From NCBI GenBank assembly GCA_034401795.1, contig CM067359.1, forward strand, positions 143,040,233 to 143,104,232: a DNA stretch of 64,000 nt, written 5' to 3'. The translations under genes and the position numbers were made by a program. The DNA is from Chaetoderma sp. LZ-2023a. Lineage: Eukaryota > Mollusca > Caudofoveata > Chaetodermatida > Chaetodermatidae. Positions 51,417-62,190 of the stretch are shown here, piece after piece (position 1 is the stretch's first letter; the number at the start of each line of letters is the position of its first letter). The notes below the pieces were generated by a model that did not search any database, was not told the DNA's origin, and saw only the letters and a program-made list of their open reading frames with translations.

Positions 51417-52328
51417 CTGAAAAGAGGCCTAGTTAAAGAGTTAGCACAAGTGGTAGGGTAGAAAAATTCCAATGGTACCAGCTGTTAGGAGTACCTATAT
51501 GTATGGGGGTCATCACCATGGTGGATGTATGGTCTGAAAGTTGTGTAATTATTCTTTACAGAACCATTTCCATGGTAGCTACCAAAAATTACCACAAATA
51601 TGTAAATTCTTTGTAACTCACACAACTTCCTTATTGTAGAAGCTAGAAAACACAATTCCGGTGTTGAGTGAAAGGTCTGACGGTCCTCTAAAAATGGGGT
51701 ACTTTTTTCCTATTATGTAGCTAATTTGCATACAATTATGATGTCATACATGTGAAAAATAATAATCCTTCAACTTCAAGTGTTATATATCTGCTGTGCA
51801 ATCCAGGTGCATCGTTAAGCCGCTTAATAGTGCCATTTAATAGCAAATATATCCAGACTATATGAAATCATTGTATTTAGGCCTTTAGGGTAGGGTCTAG
51901 ATAATATTTCTAACATTGTCATCATTCCTAATTGTATTTAGGCTAATTCACATATCATTATGACGTCATATATGGAAAGGAATTACTGTAGACATAGGAA
52001 AGGTCATCTGCCTAAAAGAGGATGGACAGAAACTGAGGCACAGTTCGAGGCAATGACATAAATCATTCTTTGTTACTCTAAAAAGGAATGTTGCTGAAAT
52101 ATGCATTCAATGTGATTGAGTGAAATCATTGGTACAAGTCAAAGACAAATTCATCGAGCCTCAAGCCTGATATATAGTGGCATAAGAACTGCTTCTTGTC
52201 ATTTACGTCAACACCCCATTTGATGGGTTTACAGCCATATGTTGAAGGAGAAACTGTATTGGTGTCTACACATTAAATACTAACTACCCCAAAAAATTAT
52301 TTGCCCTTAAGACATTGTGTAGTCTTAC

Positions 52329-52490
52329 AAAAAACATAGAACTTTGGTGATAACTTTCGAATTCAGAAATGTTTGTTGATACACACACTCTGGCCCGAAG
52401 ACCGTTGATGTCCTTTCCTTCCCGATTGTATCTCAGCTCGCTACGGCACTTGACCAGTGCATAAAATATTGGGAAGAAGCCTGATGGAAC
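52329..52490 (-). CDS. Candidate minus-strand internal exon
   Basis: 162 nt, 54 codons in phase 0-0, between acceptor CTCATCCTACAG and donor GTAAGA. It reads VPSGFFPIFYALVKCRSELR then YNREGKDINGLRARVCVSTN ISEFE. Codon use is gene-like, but no family is recognised. It would lie within an intron of the plus-strand host gene. Confidence 0.4.
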
Positions 52491-52555
52491 CTGTAGGATG
52501 AGAGAATGGTTCAACATAGTGTACTTGTAGCATGGGAGAATATCTCATCTGGTTA

Positions 52556-52574
52556 TATATATATATATATATCT

Positions 52575-52642
<68 letters not shown>
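52556..52642. repeat. (TA)n microsatellite
   Basis: Almost pure TA over about 85 bases with one CTACAA interruption. The tyrosine/isoleucine ORF crossing it is an artefact. Confidence 0.95.
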
Positions 52643-52646
<4 letters not shown>

Positions 52647-55100
52647 ATTTACATCAAGTGTTCAACTGCTTTCATATATTGTACTTGTAGCGCGGGAGCG
52701 TGGAAGCCCGCATGTCTCGAAGAAACAGTTAGAAGAGACACAGCAAGAAATGACAGATGTTATGAAGGAAAAATATGACATAATAAAAGATCTTGTAGAA
52801 GGTGTATTCTCATTTGAAGGTCATACTTTCTGAAAGCTGAGTGACAATCTTACTTACTAGATTATGATGTAAAATTGTGCTTAAAGTTATCCTGAATCAA
52901 TAAGATTTGGAAATATTTAGAAAGATTCAGAGATGGTTCTTCGGAGCCACCATTCTAGTTAGATATGTGTAGCTGCCATTATTTGGGATTCTATTTTCTT
53001 GGTGTGGCACAAATTGCTCAGTATAAAACCATTCCTGTAACAGATGATAATCATTGTGATGTTGTCCTCCATGGTGAGCCTTGATAGTGCAAAGTAAGAG
53101 TAGTTCAATTCTAATTGTGTATAACCTATGGTAGAGATGAAACATCTTAGGCTAGCCATTTTTATAGCAGCAACAGCTTTCCTTCAAATTGTTCGTGAAA
53201 TAATAGGAAGATACAAGTGTCAATAGCTAATGTTTTGAGAACAATTTGACTAAAAATTGTTGCTGCAACCAAATTGTTCTCAAAATTATCAACAGGACTT
53301 TGAATAATAGTAATACTTTCTAAGGATGTTTCAGGCAATTCGAGTAGCAGTTGTTACTGAAGTTAGCAACAACTTTATCAAATTCCCCGAATTATCAGTA
53401 CCAGGCTTTCAATATCATTAGCTATAAATGAATGTACAATTAGTTAGGTCTATGCCATATACATTATCGAAACCCATAAGTTTGAAAGCTGTTCAATCAG
53501 TAGGTAAGCATGTCAGATTGTTCATGTACTGGGTGAACCTACCTGTCTATGGACATATATTTCTCACTGGATCTCGATTACATATATGACACCTCCAAAA
53601 CTAATTGTACATACATTTGCTAGCTAATGAAATTGAAGCCTGGCACTGATTATTCTGAGAGGAATTTGATGAAGTCAAATCATTTTCAAAAAAAATTAGC
53701 TAGTGACACTGGTATTGTCTGATAGTTAATCCGCTAACAATTTGAAAGAAAGTTGTTATTGCTATAGTGAAAGCCAATTTTCACTCAACTTGTTAGACAA
53801 ATATCTAACCCAGCATATTTCACCTCTACGAGCAGAAATACAGAGTCAAACGATATACTCTTATTATAAGCTAGATTACAGTATTATACCTGTAGGGCGA
53901 ATTGGCTACTCAGCTAAACGCGAATATAACTGAGATTATATGACCGGATGTAGAGAATATTATTTATTCTCTCTGCATACATCAGAACACAAACGACACG
54001 CAGCATCACTCATTTGTCCTCGTCCGATTAACATAAATGGTATTTAGCTGCTTTTGTCAAATTATTCCTATTTATGTCCAGCCATATATTGACTATCATT
54101 TAAAGTTATTCAACAGCATTTGTTAGTTCCCTGATCCTTTCCTTTGAATTATTTTAACTGATCTTTTTAAAATTTCCAAGCTTTCTAAGAAAACTAATAA
54201 GAATGTTTCATTCTACAGCATTTTAACAGGCCTCTCCATGAGAATTTTGAAGGAGAGCAATAACTTGCTCTACTAAATTTTAATTTAACCCGATGAGGCG
54301 AGCTGTGTCAGTACTCACCTATATGCTGCCATTGTTACTAAGCAATGGAGGCGAGCAATGAGATACTCACCTAAAATTAATTTTAGGCGGGCGGATGTGA
54401 GAGGAGAGAAATCACTCGCCTCTCCACACTCGACTCGCCTCTCGTAGAGAGGCATGTTTTAACAGTATTAAGATAATGTTACAAGCGGTATTAGTACATC
54501 ATAGCGTGTGACTGTATTACACAAGTGTGATATCAAATGCTATGTAATGGTTTAATGACTGTTATACAATGGAATACAAGCTTACTTATGTGATAAAATA
54601 AAACCCTAAATAATGGCGCCTACAAATATCAAACTAAAATTGTGGCTTCGAAGAAGACAATCATCACTGAATTTTTCTAAAAACTCCCTAATATTATTGC
54701 TTCCCGATAACCTTAAGGAAATGACCGCGATGTCTTGTAAGTTAAGCATAGCTCATCTTGACGCTGTTAATTGTGGATTTTACTCAAATTAGTTTAGATA
54801 TTTTTAATCATTGGTAATTTTAATCCATAGATAGGATCTGTCAATCTAACGTGTACATTTTCAAAATATTAATCGAACCAAATTATTTTATCGGAGTAAT
54901 ACAATGAAACATTATCGCATGATATAAATGTGTTTGATTGATTTTAACCAGTCTTGTGATAGCTTACTATGGAATCAACATTGGTATCTGACTACTATTC
55001 TGACACTCTCGGCTGGCCCAGGTATTAGTCATGGCGAATTTCAAGATATATTTTAATCTGTTTATGAAAGTTTGTCCAGCTGACCAACAACAGGTGTGTG
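52643..55100. other. Gene-poor DNA with hairpin repeats
   Basis: Contains a clear hairpin at 53233-53295 (TTTTGAGAACAATTTGACTA... and its inverse around a TTGTTGCTGCAA loop), weaker ones near 53330-53410, and a CACTCGCCTCTC palindromic cluster at 54300-54460. No gene is supported. Confidence 0.5.
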
Positions 55101-55109
55101 CAATGTATG

Positions 55110-55830
55110 AATCCAGTTTTAGCTGAGGCCCGTCCATCTTTAGTTAAGCTCTGCCCATCCTTTGCCAGTGTTTGGAGTGATAGATCTCTGCATTCCCTGA
55201 ATCTCAAATACCAAAAAACTGTACAGGTAAGCTATTGAATATTTTGAAACTAATTTCACTGGATGCTGATTCCCAGTCAAATTACTTTCAAAATATTTAA
55301 CAGAATGTTTGTTAAATAGTAGACATATAATTTGTACAACTTGACAGACTATTAAGTATTTATGACGAACTTACGTCATTCATGAGGTAATTCATTATGA
55401 TGTTAACCGACATGTGATGTAGTTCATTATGATATCATATATGATTGATCGATAGACTGGATTCATCAATTCACCTTTTCAGAACATCCACCCATCATAT
55501 GACGTCATAATCAACTACGTGATGTGTAGAATGACATCATAATGAATGATGTTATGAATGACGTCGATAAGTATGTCACGAATGCATATTTGAAGACGGT
55601 CTATGCATTGTTGTACAAATTGTATTATTTACTATTTAATATAGGCAGCAACAGCACCCAGTCAAATTAGTTACAAAATATTCAACACCTTCCCTGTATA
55701 GGTTTCAGGATATTGATAGTTAGGGCAATCGGGGATCGATCAATCCCAGCACGGCGAGGTGTGGGTGGACCTTAGCTAGTGATGCGCGGAGCATAGCTAA
55801 AAATGGAAAGGTCCATTGTTTGACTTGTTA
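55110..55830. mobile_element. Fold-back element with about 220-bp inverted arms
   Basis: The left arm runs from AGTTTTAGCTGAGGCCCGTC through CTATTGAATATTTTGAAACT. The right arm is its inverse (55640-55830, ending CATAGCTAAAAATGG). The inner 300 bases are also partly palindromic (ATGACGTCA / TGACATCATAATGA strings). No ORF. The same arm sequence occurs alone at 59275-59480. Confidence 0.6.
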
Positions 55831-55873
55831 AGTTTTTGAAAGACGGTTTTGTTGTCATTGTATTATTTCTGTA

Positions 55874-56086
55874 TTAACCCTTTAACGCTCAAGCTGGCCA
55901 AAAACTTCTTCTGCAGTGGTCTTGAGGAATGCCAATTTGCAGACCAAGAGAAGACTATTTGACCACTGGAATTATTGTCTTGATAACGAGACAGTCATTC
56001 CAGTGGTAAATTTTCAAAAATAGCCTCTTGGTCTGTAAATCGACATTTTCAATGTAAACATTGAAATTTGAGAAGTAAAGGGTTAA
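55874..56086. mobile_element. piggyBac-type fold-back MITE, copy 5
   Basis: TTAACCCTTTAACGCTCAAG on the left, GAAGTAAAGGGTTAA on the right, with the central palindrome ATTCCAGTGGTAAATTTTCA and its inverse. The most complete copy for both ends. Confidence 0.75.
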
Positions 56087-56130
56087 GGCTTTGAAAGACA
56101 ATTTGTTGTTGTTATTGTATTATTTTTGTA

Positions 56131-56505
56131 TTATCCCTTTAATGTTCACATTGGCCAAACATAACTTCAGCAGTGCTCTTAACTCTTTCAACGACAAATT
56201 CGTGAAAAAGAAAATGGGGTACTTTATTTCCAAGGCAGCAATGACTTCCAGTCACATTAATTTCAAAATATTCAACAGATTTTCTGTTTGTTTGCCCTGA
56301 GATTGAAGTCTTGGGACTTTATCGTTGAAAGGGAAACTTAAGAAATGTTGATTAGCAGGCCAAAAGAACACTATTTTTGAAAATCACAGAGTCAGCCACT
56401 CCAGTTGGAAATTGTCAAAAATAGTCTCTTGGCCTGTAAATCGACAATCATTACGCAAAAATGGTGATTTTCTTGGCCCAGCATGAACATTAAAGAATTA
56501 CTATG
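56131..56505. mobile_element. piggyBac-type MITE, copy 6, with a nested second MITE
   Basis: The outer copy starts TTATCCCTTTAATGTTCACA and resumes after 56340 with the fold-back arm (CTATTTTTGAAAATCA...). Inside it, about 56188-56340 starts TTAACTCTTTCAACGACAAA and ends TTATCGTTGAAAGGGAAACTTAA in part, an independent TTAA-flanked element. Confidence 0.55.
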
Positions 56506-56682
56506 CATATCTATTTTAGTAGATCATGAATATGATTATAATCTGCTTTTACTATTATTAGCTTGAAAGAGCATGGCTTAAGTCACGGTAGTCACTGACC
56601 ATTTCTTAATTCAGTTTTGTATTTAAATAGTTAAACACTTAAATCTATTATGTAGTGGCCCAATATGAGCTTTATTACAGAA

Positions 56683-57125
<443 letters not shown>

Positions 57126-57399
57126 CTACTACTACTACTAATTTTTTTTTCTTTTTTTTGTTGAAAATCCGACGCTGACGCAGTCGGACACACTTCACGG
57201 AGGAACTCCTTTAAAAATGGCTTGCAAACCCCAATAAAAAATCAATACAAACTTAACATATCAAAACAGTGCAAGCTAAAATACTCTATTACCATATACC
57301 ACACGCATGGCATAACTACATAGAAAACAAACTTAATAAAGAGCTGATAACATAACATAATTCAACAAAGCCATTACTATTTGCACACCGTGTAGTAGT

Positions 57400-57680
57400 A
57401 GTAGGCCCAAATGGCGAGCATAGTTAACCAACAAGTGGTACAGCGACTCATCAATAATTAGCAGTAAGTTACTGCTACTCATTGACGCCATTGAGCCGAT
57501 TCATGACCGGCAGGCTAAGTGGATCATACGTAGCTTAACGTAGCACATCATATAGTAGTAGACCCAAATGGCGAGTGCAGCTCGCCAACAAGTGGTGAGG
57601 TGACTCGTCAATAAGCAACAAAAGGTCACTCATTGACGCCAGTTAGCCGATTCTTAAATACCCGGCAGACGTAGTAGCCT
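57400..57680. repeat. Two-copy tandem repeat, unit about 150 bp
   Basis: AGTAGTAG(G/A)CCCAAATGGCGAG, CAACAAGTGGT, ACTCATTGACGCCA and AGCCGATTC recur in the same order at 57400 and 57550. Confidence 0.7.
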
Positions 57681-57888
57681 TTATGTAGTATAATGCACAA
57701 AGCGAAAGTATACAAACTATGACTACATAGATGGCGCTTTGGGTTCACATTCTAAATTTGCTTCATTGGAAGTTTTTGCAAATTACCCTGGAACAAATAC
57801 ACCTACAGTAAACATTTACAACAGGATGCTAATTATATGTGTAAGATGTCATACTCTGTTAACCTAATCAACTCGAAAGTCGGATCAC

Positions 57889-57892
<4 letters not shown>

Positions 57893-57953
<61 letters not shown>
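57893..57953. repeat. (ACT)n microsatellite 2
   Basis: Twenty ACT units ending at the second repeat unit. Confidence 0.95.
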
Positions 57954-57954
<1 letters not shown>

Positions 57955-58495
57955 ATGTCTGGTGCGATTGTGTCCTGGTGGGATTATGTCATGTGGAATT
58001 ATGTCCGGTGCGATTTTGTTCGTGATTCGTGGTAGGCACGTGCGAAAATACATCATGCAGGCTGATTTCTTTACTGGGTGAGAACTTAGAGCACATTGGC
58101 TCGATAGAGAATATTTTTAGTCGACTGGTATTTTACGGAAAAAAAATTGAACACGAAACAAGCCGGATCCAAAACATGTGGCATGTTTCGTGAAGTAAGT
58201 CACGTGATGCAATATATGTAAACGCAAGTAAACTTACTCTACAGAAAAGTCCCAGTCGAATACAGCCATTGATTCACAGACATTATGGTCATTACGGCAT
58301 TCCGACCCATCTCTGCTTGTATGGTACAAGATGTCGAGACCTCGCACATAGACAGACAAACCTACATACACGCGGACGGACACATGCCATGGTAGAACAA
58401 GGAATGTACATGCACAGACAGGAGAGAACTATACGTACCGACATACGCCCATCGAAATAGCAATCAATGCTAGAATATACATATAGTTTGGACAA
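57954..58495. mobile_element. ACT-bounded repeat unit, copy 2, with internal insertion
   Basis: Matches copy 1 at both ends (TTATGTCTGGTGCGATTGTG; CATATAGTTTGGACAACAAC). About 240 bases (58103-58345, including CGAAACAAGCCGGATCC) have no counterpart in copy 1. Confidence 0.55.
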
Positions 58496-58779
58496 CAACA
58501 ACTACTACTCCTACTCATCCTACCACTACTCATCCTACCGGTACTACTACTACTACTCATCCTCCTACTACTACTACTACTATTCATCCTCTTCCTACTA
58601 CTACTACTTCTACTACTACTACTACCCATCCTCCTACTACTCATCCTACTACTCTACTAGTAGTATCACTCCTTCTCCTACTACTCCTACTCCTCATCCT
58701 ACTATCTCTCCTCCTACTACAACTCAACCTACTACATCTCCTCCTACTACTACTCCTATTACTCTTACTACTACTCTTC

Positions 58780-58822
<43 letters not shown>

Positions 58823-58953
58823 GCCTCCTACTACAACTCATCCTCCTACTACTCATCCTCCTACTACTCCTCATCCTCCTACTACTACTCATCCTATTAA
58901 TACTCCTCCTCCTCCTCCTCCTACTACTACTACTACTACTACCACTACTTTTT
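58496..58953. repeat. Cryptic (CTA)/(CTC)n repeat
   Basis: 450 bases of mixed CTA, CTC and CAT triplets. The long Ser/Thr/Pro/Tyr ORFs on both strands are low-complexity artefacts. Confidence 0.9.
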
Positions 58954-59036
58954 AAAATTGTAATCAAGCATTTTGTAATCTTGCTTAATTTGTTGCATTA
59001 TGGAATGTGTCTATTCAAATAAAAGTCTAATTCCAG

Positions 59037-59099
59037 CTACTTGGTTTTGTCTCTATGATTACACTCTGCATCGTCAAGGGACCAGATTCACACCCCGTG
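59037..59099 (+). CDS. Host gene exon d
   Basis: 63 nt between acceptor TCTAATTCCAG and donor G/GTAAGT. With the one base left by exon c it reads ATWFCLYDYTLHRQGTRFTP R and ends in phase 1. Small, so chance is possible, but the phase and both splice sites fit. Protein unrecognised. Confidence 0.45.
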
Positions 59100-59274
59100 G
59101 TAAGTTTGGTTTCATAATACCAGTGGTTTAGTAGCAAATTTTGAGGAGTCTAAGCAGGAACATAGGGAGGGGGGATACAATATTCTTCTTATGGGCCAGG
59201 TCTGTGAGCACACTGACAGCACTGGATAATACCATTAAATACAATGCAGACTGATGTCACAATCATAATGGACG

Positions 59275-59480
59275 TTTCCAGTTTTAGCTATACCCCGCTT
59301 ATCTCTAAGCTCCACCCACACCATGCTCGTGTTGGGATCAATCAATCCCTGGACTCCCTGACTATCAATTTCCAGAAAACTATGCAGGTAAGCTGTTAAT
59401 TATTTAGAAAATAATTCGACTGGGTGCTGTTGCTGCCTATGGCACCCAGTCAAATTAGTTTCAAAATATTCAACAGCATG
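59275..59480. mobile_element. Single arm of the fold-back family with terminal hairpin
   Basis: CCAGTTTTAGCTATACCCCG to TTCAAAATATTCAACAG. The last 90 bases form a hairpin around TGGGTGCTGTTGCTGCC and GGCACCCAGTCAAATTA. Same arm as 55110-55330. Confidence 0.55.
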
Positions 59481-59509
59481 TTTAGTATGTATGATTACTG
59501 TATTCTGTG

Positions 59510-59605
59510 GCTGTAGTAATAGAAACATCCTACAGCTGCAATCAGGCCTTCTTCGCTTTTGCCCACTGTCTTGTCCTCAGCCGAAATCCTTAGCTTTGTC
59601 ATGGT
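59510..59605 (-). pseudogene. LINE remnant 2, detached downstream (3') piece
   Basis: CTGTAGTAATAGAAACATCC and the following bases match 11686-11780 of LINE remnant 1. About 1 kb of unrelated DNA separates this piece from the main body at 60625. Confidence 0.5.
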
Positions 59606-60624
59606 GCTATTAGGCCAGGTATAGGAAATTCTGTGTGAAGTTATATAGTATTGATATTAACCAGCATAAATTAGAATGTTCATAATTGTGACCAACTTAA
59701 TCATATGAAATCAAGCGTGACGATTCTAGGAATATAGTGGACAGAGGACAATAGCCCAATTAATAGCCAGGACAATTAAAGTGACCCAGCCTGCAGTGTG
59801 GACATAATAAATCACAGTATTCCAAGACATGTATATGCTGAACTTTTATATATATATAATAACATACTTATGAAAATGCATGTTTATAATCCGTTAACCG
59901 TTTTCATTCTGAATTCCCATGAACATGATTTCAAGACATTGGCATAAGAAACCTGCATATTATTTTGGAAATAGTTTGACTGAAAGTTGTTGCTGCCTCA
60001 AGGAGAAACAACTTTTGCTTTGATTGTTTTCAAAATAGTCATCAGGATTTTCTGAATTTGTCAGAGTAAAATACAGTCACCATGTATACAGAATGAAAGT
60101 GGTTAATTATATTTTTCATTGAATTGCATAAATCTGGTATTCACAAAAGTACTATTAGTAAAAACTTGATTCTTTAAACAAATTATTAATGATTTTAGAC
60201 ATGTTCTGACTTTATTTTGAACATGTCTCTTGACTACCTTTTTGTTGACTCTAACGACTACTAGCTATAAAATGTGCATGAATTTGTATACGAGGGAGAT
60301 AGAGTGAGTGAGAGAAACAGTGAGAGTCAGAGCTAGAGATAGAGAGATAGAATTAGATTGAGAGATAGAATTATAGTCATACAGATAGATATAGCGGTTC
60401 ATAGACTTAGAGATAGTTTTCTACAGATAGATAATTAGGGTTTGTAACATTTACTATCACCAGTTGAACTTGAAGTAAAGTTTAGAATCATTAAACATTT
60501 AATATCAGTAATATGTGAAGAACGAGCTTGTTTATTGTTTATTAAAGTGTCTTCACTCGCCGTCTCATCCTGAAGTGTAGCAGAGCTATTTCCACCCAGC
60601 TAATCCCCCGTATTTAGAAATCGG
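59606..60624. other. Gene-free segment inside the LINE remnant
   Basis: Holds another hairpin (59965-60050, TAGTTTGACTGAAAGTTGTT and its inverse) and an AGAGATAGA-rich tract (60290-60430). No gene. Confidence 0.5.
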
Positions 60625-62190
60625 TGCTTCCTCAGGTCCATTCTTAACTTGAGTGTACCGAGTCCTGCTTTCTTGAGGTCACCTCGTAGCATGCTTAGCA
60701 GATTTATGCAATGACGTCCTCTCCTGGCTTTGTATTTGCTGGCTCCGAGTAGGGCGAATTCCAAGGTTCATCTTTGCTGGCCGACTTTTACAGACAGCGG
60801 CGATGTATTACACATCTTGTATAGTGCATCATTGGAAATTGTGCTGTCTGGCCATCGATGTCCAGTGATGGTGCGTAGGTGTTTGCAGTGGCCGGCATCA
60901 AGTTTGTCTAGAGCTGCCTTTGGAGCTGCCCAGCTGTTACAGTTATACAGCACCAAGGATACGCAGGTTGCATTGTATAAACGTAGCCTCTTTATTAAGG
61001 GCATCTTTGATCTACAAATCCATAGCTTCCAGAAGGACTGGAAAGCTACGTTCCCCATGACGCAGCGTGCAGAAATGTCAGCAGTACTGCAAAGCAGTGA
61101 GCCCATGATTTTACTTTTCCTCCATGGTTCGCCGCCACGAAGTGGGTCGTCATTTTCTATAGTTTCATGCTTTGTCGATAGGTATATGTGGGTGAACTGT
61201 GTTTTGGATTCATTCAAATTTTAGTTTGCTTGCAGCTATTGGGAGAAGTTCGTCGTGGGGTTTCTTTTCCTTGTCTATGCAGTCCACATCATCGGCATAT
61301 TCCATCTCTAGCGGCATGCCCAGTATTGACACTGGGGGGGGGGGGGGGAGTTTGTGTAACTTTCCCGCACAGATTTCAATGCGGCAGCAAGGTAGCAGGT
61401 GAAAAGCACCCGAGATAGATCATCTCTCTGTGGGGAGCCAATTGATGTCTCAACCTCTACAGACTTCACTGACTTAACTCGTACTCTTAGCTTGGTGTCT
61501 GCAAGCAGTAGTCTCACTAGCCGTAGCTCATCTTCATTGCAACTGGCCTGGTGTAGTACATCTAGGATCTTTGAGCGTTTAATTGTGTCGAAGGCTCGTG
61601 ACATGTCAATGCCCATTTTGTGGATGTCCCAGCGTTTGGACATGACTACCGACACAAGCATGCGCTGAGCCCATACAATGTCTTCGCAGCTGCGTCCATG
61701 TTTGAAGCCACTTTGACATGATCCGGTGAAGTAATCGATCTTGTCTCGGATGTGGCATAGAGTAACATTGGATAGGATTTTCTGTATGCTATTGAGGAGC
61801 ACAATGGGCCGCAGATTGGCAGGGGCCCAGGTGGCTTCTTGGGCTTAGGTAGTGAGATACGGGTGCCTTGGCCTACAGCGTCAATGGGAAGGTGGTGCAT
61901 AAAAGCTGAATTGATTAGGTGCGTGATTGGTTTTGAGATAATGTCACTTGCATATTTGAATAGTTCACTGCTCATTCCATCAGGTCCAGCCAGATGCACA
62001 TCCATTTTTCAGGGCTTTAAATGCCTTCTCAACTTCTGCTGGTTTAATTGGTGTTAGTAATGGCCTGGGGTCTCCTGAGAATGGGTGCAAGGGCTCATCA
62101 TCGTTGTCAGTGAACTGTTCCTTGAACCATTCTCAGATCACCTCAGCTTCTCCCTGGTCAGTCCCGATAAAGTGTCACTTCATGTTTAGT
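60625..62190 (-). pseudogene. LINE (non-LTR) reverse transcriptase remnant 2
   Basis: Better preserved than remnant 1. Minus-strand RT core: SGFKHGRSCEDIVWAQRMLV, GIDMSRAFDTIKRSKILDVL, DELRLVRLLLADTKLRVRVK and GSPQRDDLSRVLFTCYLAAA. The YADD box (EYADDVDCID) is near 61290. The post-RT region (60768-61217) includes KRLRLYNATCVSLVLYNCNS WAAPK and ISNDALYKMCNTSPLSV. The frame is broken at the G tract near 61335 and elsewhere. No endonuclease domain is seen, consistent with 5' truncation. Confidence 0.8.

Noticed and set aside
52506-52778. Tyr/Ile-rich 90-codon ORF
   Set aside because: Crosses the (TA)n microsatellite; low complexity.
58429-58967. Long Ser-, Thr- and Tyr-rich ORFs on both strands
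   Set aside because: Triplet repeat DNA; open in several frames at once, no domain.
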